From contig NC_092674.1 in assembly GCF_964355755.1 (NCBI RefSeq), positions 15,941,001 through 16,001,000 on the forward strand: a stretch of 60,000 nt of DNA, in the 5' to 3' direction. The notes beneath the pieces were generated by a model. It did not search any database, was not told where the DNA came from, and was given only the letters and a program-made list of their open reading frames with translations. Made by a program: the position numbers and the translations under genes. The DNA is from Antedon mediterranea. Lineage: Eukaryota > Echinodermata > Crinoidea > Comatulida > Antedonidae. Below, one piece after another: positions 43,401 through 49,400 of the stretch. The stretch's first letter is position 1; each line of letters begins with the position of its first letter.

Positions 43401-46400
43401 GCCCTTTTAAATGCTGGGTACAGCAAAGACAACAATATTCATTTTAATAAAATGGGCTATTATTTAGACGGGATTTAAACATTATTAATGAGCTAATTAT
43501 GTCATTATGGATGGGACAGTAAATTATTCAGTAACAGTTTAGTTTCTATGCAATGTTAAATGCAACCTTTTTATTTACAATAAAAAATATGAATTATAAA
43601 AATAATTGAAGATTATAAGTGGATCGTTTGAACAATCGTTTGTATCACACATGCGTATAAATGATGAAATATGTGTATAATTAGAAATACTGTAAGTTAG
43701 TTGCAGCAAATTATACGGTAGACGAAAAAAGGTTGTCACTAGAAAGGTGTATACTGTGATCAACGCTCTGTTGTGCGTTGGTGTATAGACATGCGGTATT
43801 GCATGTATGAAATGAGCGACAATTATGTAAGTCAATTGGGTTGAGGGCGTTTATAGTTTGTTAATTTGCATGATTCGCCAGTGTTGAGGGCGAATGTTAA
43901 ATGTGTTATTATTGTTGTTCTGAATACATTTTGGATGTGTTATATCTGTTTACTTACACTAGATTAAATAAAACACAAAGCTTATAAAAGCTTTATATAC
44001 AATTAGCAGGAGTTGTTATTTTCTTCTGTATTGAGTTTCCTGACACACCAATATGGGTAACAAAATATATTTATTTAAAAAACTTACTGATTAAACATCA
44101 TTTTTTTTTATATTTAATATCTTTATCTATAGATAACCATTTTAAGTTTATACAAACATGATCAAACAACTTTGTATACAAAATGTAAAAAAAAAAATAT
44201 AGGTATCCCATTTTCAATAATCTCTATCTGTGTGTTAACATGAATTGAATGTAAACTAGACATGAAACTCGTCACTTTGACGAGTTAGTTATCCGCACCA
44301 CGACAAACGCCACGTGCACGTCTTACGTTGGAATATTGCACACAGATAAAGATTATGGCATTATGACAAGAACTGAAGAATATGATATGCTGTTAGTGCT
44401 GAATTCTGTCAATTTTGTGTCATATAGTATATACATGCAAACAGTATAATCTGTATACATATTACATACAGTGTAGAATAGGTGAAATTACGGGACCCGC
44501 CATTTATTCCAATTTTTAACATGGCGACGGTATCAAAATGAAACACTTAGATAGCAATTTCAGAAGGAAATTATCTCAGGAACAACATATTAACGTGTAG
44601 AAGAAATTTGAATACGTAAAATATAGATGCGCACCCTTTTAAATGTGATGAACTATTACGCAAAATATGAAAATACGACTTTTTTTATTCAACTGGCCAT
44701 ATGATGACGTCACAACATCCGATTGGCAAAATGTTTACATGAATTCGTATCTACAATCCAATAGCTTCCATAAAACGTTTTAATCGTGATTATCACATTT
44801 TATTCTTACGAGCTATTACAGATTAAAATTTACTGTAAAGATGAAATTAATGACCCACGTAATTAAAATTTTTAGGCATGATGACGTCATAAAAATTAAA
44901 ATATTTTTATCTCATGCTAAAGAAAGTTGATTGACCTACACAATATATAAATGTAGGAGAAAAAGGAATACAGATAAGCGTGATGCGCTCCATTGAATGT
45001 GATGAGCAATAACGAAAGAGACAAAAATCCTATATTTTACATTCGTGTGGCCATACGATAACGTCACAATGTTTTTTTAGCCTTATCGATGCATGATCCG
45101 ATATCTACAACTCATCAACTTCTAGATTTTGTAATAAAAATAAACGGTTCACGGTTTACTTTAGAAACTATGACTGTTTAAAAAAAGACATAATTTTGAC
45201 GATTTTTTAAGCTTTTTCATAAAAAACGCGCATGAAATGTTTAATTCAACGTGTTCGTATGGCGTTATTTAAATTGGAAAAGGTCTAAATTGTTTTCAAA
45301 ATTACTAGGAAAGGCTTGAAAAATATGATTCAAGGGAAAAAAATATGTTTTTAACGCTACGTGCGCACCGCGTGCGTAAAAAATTGCGCGCCCGTGGGAA
45401 TTTTTGACATGCTCAAAATGACAAGAAACGCATAAAAAGTTGATTAGAAATTAATTTTGCGCATTTTGAAATTTTAAATGCGCGTGCGCGCGTAACTTCT
45501 TGTGAAACATGCCATTTTTAATCCGTAGAAAGTTTGCCCCTGATATGACTTAAATTTTGTCAAAGTGTCAATACTAAATGACTTTTAGTTTTTAATCTAT
45601 GATCAATCATTGAAATTCATAAAATTGCGCATAAGTTACGTTGCGCAACTATGACGTCATTCAAAAATAGGAGGTGCACAACTTCACGTAAATGCCCATA
45701 TGTTGTCAAAGTTATGAAATGTTATGTTTACACATTTTAGAGAAACGCGATCCACAAAAAGGAAGGATGGAAAGAAGAATAATACAGAAAAAAACTGTTG
45801 ATCTCATACAATAACAAGGAGTTATCCGCTTGGTATACCAAGCGGATAACTAATTAATATTTACTTGTTACTATCATTATAATAATAACTTATTTAAAGA
45901 CATTTGTCATGACAACTATAAATGACATTGTAAGATTTCTTTGAAGCACTGTTAATGAGCAATTTTTAGTCACTTCCTATCCTGTCAAATTATTAATATC
46001 AACAATTCAGATAAATATACATACGGTAACACACAGGTATACGTATATTTATTTATGTATAAATTTATGTAAGGGAAAAATTTGGTAAACCGTCGCCGTA
46101 GACTTCACATATAGAACTGCATCGAGACTCTCAACTCTTAAATTATCTGTTGATGAGATCATGAAATTATTAACTATGCTGGATAAAAACAAGGCGATGG
46201 GACCTGATGAAATTCACAGTATCATACTAATAGAATCTGCTGAAATTATTGCACCCCATTTGACAAAGCTTTATAACTTCTGCATAAGCCAAGGATATTT
46301 TCCTGTGGAATGGAAAAAATCAAATGTCATTCCTCTGCATAAAAAAGGCAATAAATCCCTTATTGAGAACTACCGCCCTATATCCATACTTTCCAACTTT

Positions 46401-49400
46401 GCAAAAATTTTTGAGCGTGCAGTTTTTGATATAGTATATAAATACTTTGTGGATAATAAACTTCTTAAATCTTACTCAATTCCAATCTGGTTTTACACCA
46501 GGTGACTCGACAACGTATCAACTTCTTTATCTTATAGATACATTTAATAGAGCTTTAGATTTAAGGAAAGAAGTAATCTCGGTATTTTTGGATATTTCCA
46601 AAGCCTTCGATAAAGTTTGGCATAATGGGATTATTTACAAATTAAATCAATATGGAATTAATGGCACTCTTCTAAAATGGTTCCAAAGTTACTTAAACTC
46701 ACGTGAGCAACGTGTTATTATTGAAGGAACTACCAGTCCTTGGGTGACCATTACAGCAGGAGTACCCCAAGGATCTGTTTTGGGTCCATTTTTATTTATT
46801 GTATTCATAAATGATATGGTTGATAATATCAAATCTAATATTAGTTTATATGCAGATGATACTTCGTTATATGATATTTGTACAGATCGTAATATTTCAG
46901 AACAAAAATTAAATGGTGATCTTAATGTCATTTATAATTGGGCAAAAAAATGGAAAGTAACATTCAATGCTAACAAAACGAAAGCTATACTGTTTACACG
47001 TAAACATTTAGATAACTATGTTAGTTTAAATTTCAATAATGTAAATCTACAATTTGTAAATGATCATAGGCATCTTGGTGTAATGCTTAATGCAAAACTC
47101 AAGTGGGACTCCCATATCCAATCTGTAATTAACAAAGCGTCTTTATCTTTAAATATGCTACGTCGTGTCAAACATATTCTACCTCGACAGGCTCTCTGTC
47201 ACATTTACATATCACACGTTAGACCATTAATGGAATATGCAGCTCCTGTTTGGTGTAATATCCCAGATAAATTAAGTGATGAACTAGAAAATATCCAGAT
47301 TTCTGCAGGTAGAATATGTACTGGTGCGTGGAAACATACAAGTCATAATGCATTAAGACAAGAATTAGGCTGGTTATCATTGGAAAAACGTAGACAATTT
47401 CTTAACCTAATACTGTTTTTTAAAATTATTCATAAGTTAACACCGGTGTATCTTTACTCCTTATTTAATTTTTCTGACAATATTGAAGTTTATAACTTGC
47501 GTAACATCCGAAATATAATAATTCCATTTTGTAAGACCACATCATATCGTTTATCTTTTGTCCCATCTATTATAACACATTGGAATGAGTTAAATAATGA
47601 AATAAAAAATTCCTCATTTCTTGTTGAGTTTAAAAAATTGCTACTGAAATCCAATTTGTTTGAAACAAAAAAACGTTCTTATTATGATACTGGTGATAAG
47701 AAGATTAACCAAATTCACACTAGAATCCGACTTGGTTTCAGCTGTCTCAATTCGCATTTATTCTTACATGGACTTCGGGACAATCCAAATTGTACTTGTG
47801 GCTTTAATGTTGAGAATCCGCTTCATTTCTTATGTTACTGCCCTAATTATAATACACAAAGAGATATTCTACTTGTAAGCGCTAACTCAATTATTGAGGA
47901 TATCTTAGCCAAGGATTTTTCTTTAACATTTAATTTTACATTTTTAAGTGAAATTTTTATTTTTGGTTCCGATCTTCTTTCGAATTGTGAAAATGCTTTA
48001 TTATTTTATTATGTACAACAATTTCTTGTTAATTCTGGAAGATTTAATTGATGTTTCTGTTAGTTGTTTTAAAATGTTGTATTTGTTAATCTGAGGCGCC
48101 TTGAAGCTAAGATGGTTCCATCTTGTAAGGCGCCTCTGTGTAATATACTGAATAAAAAAAAAAAAAAAAAAAAAAAAATGTGGTCTTAAATTGTTCGAAA
48201 TGCTATAATGAAACAATTTAAAGCATCAGTTATTGTATTCCGTTTGGCAGAACTGAGCGATTTAAGAAATCACCTGTTCCTACTATGGCTAGACTGTTAA
48301 ATAATGTTTTGTAATGTTATTTTGATTATCTGCTTTTTTAAATATTTTTTTTTTTTAACCTGTTTTTATCATGATTGTTTTTAATATTGTACGACTACGG
48401 TTTCAGCCATTGACTGTTTGTGTCATTTGAATAAAGATATACCGATAACATTACTGTCTGGTTTTTGAGATATAGGACAACTTTCCTCCCTTATTTGCAT
48501 ATTTTATCTAAATTGTACTACTAATTTGCATACTTTTGAGGTGTGTGACAAAGGTTTGATTTTGGGAATTACAAAGTGGTCCTATGTTGGCTATTAGGAA
48601 TCTATGTCTGAGTCATTTGAGGGCAAAATGAAGTCTCTACAGACATTTTAGTCACATTGTGTATGTAAACATTGAGAAATGGGGTCAAAGGTCAAATGTT
48701 GTACTTCCGGTCATTTTTTCGTAAAATGTTTTATTAGAGTAAACATAAATATATACATTTTGAATAAATCTGTGAAAAAATTAACTCTCTCGGACTAGTA
48801 GTTTTTGAGATATGGTACAGTAACCCTGTATTATTCACCCTAATTTGCATAGTTAAGCTAATTTGCATATCATCGGGATGAGTGAGGTGTGATCTCTTTA
48901 TCATATGTGATCATTTAAAAAAGAAAAATCTGTTTGCAATTTGTTTCACTTTGGGCTGTTATTTTAGATAGATTGCCTAGCCTAAAATGTATATTTCGAA
49001 TAATTTAAGACCAAATTCAAGTGTCTACGACCAGACTAAGTTTGTGTACTTCAACCGGCCCAGCGTGGTAGAATAGCTCTACGAACGAGCGCTCGTAGAG
49101 ATTAAGGTCAGATACCAAGTTCATTACGTCACACATTCACTGGCACGTCAATGTAAATGTCCACTTAATCTCAACGTTTGTACGTACGACCCATGTGGAC
49201 GTGGTCTTCGTTCACTTCAGTTAAGTCCCTAATTTTTACTAGTGGAAGACCAAGTTGTAAATTACTCTATATATAATATTTTGCACTTGTTTTCTTGTTC
49301 ATGTTTACCTTGACGTCAAATGTAAACAGAAATTTCTCACGTTGTAGTAAACGTAAAAAGACACAATGCACCACCAACGAACCTCAATGAACTAGGCCAA

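Larger units (their letters stand above)
46085..48178 (+). mobile_element. Non-LTR retrotransposon LINE-A, 5' truncated, nearly intact 3' half
   Basis: Antisense to the host gene in intron 3. The reverse-transcriptase frame is open from about 46085, with one frameshift near 46475, to a stop at 48051. The 3' UTR has a 10-bp hairpin (48093-48136), AATAAA and an A25 tail (48154-48178). The missing 5' part and the A tail are typical of target-primed insertion. No target duplication was found. Confidence 0.93.

Noticed and set aside
43575-43835. 86-codon minus-strand frame as an extra exon
   Set aside because: It does not fit the RasGAP alignment; exons 3 and 4 join directly in phase.
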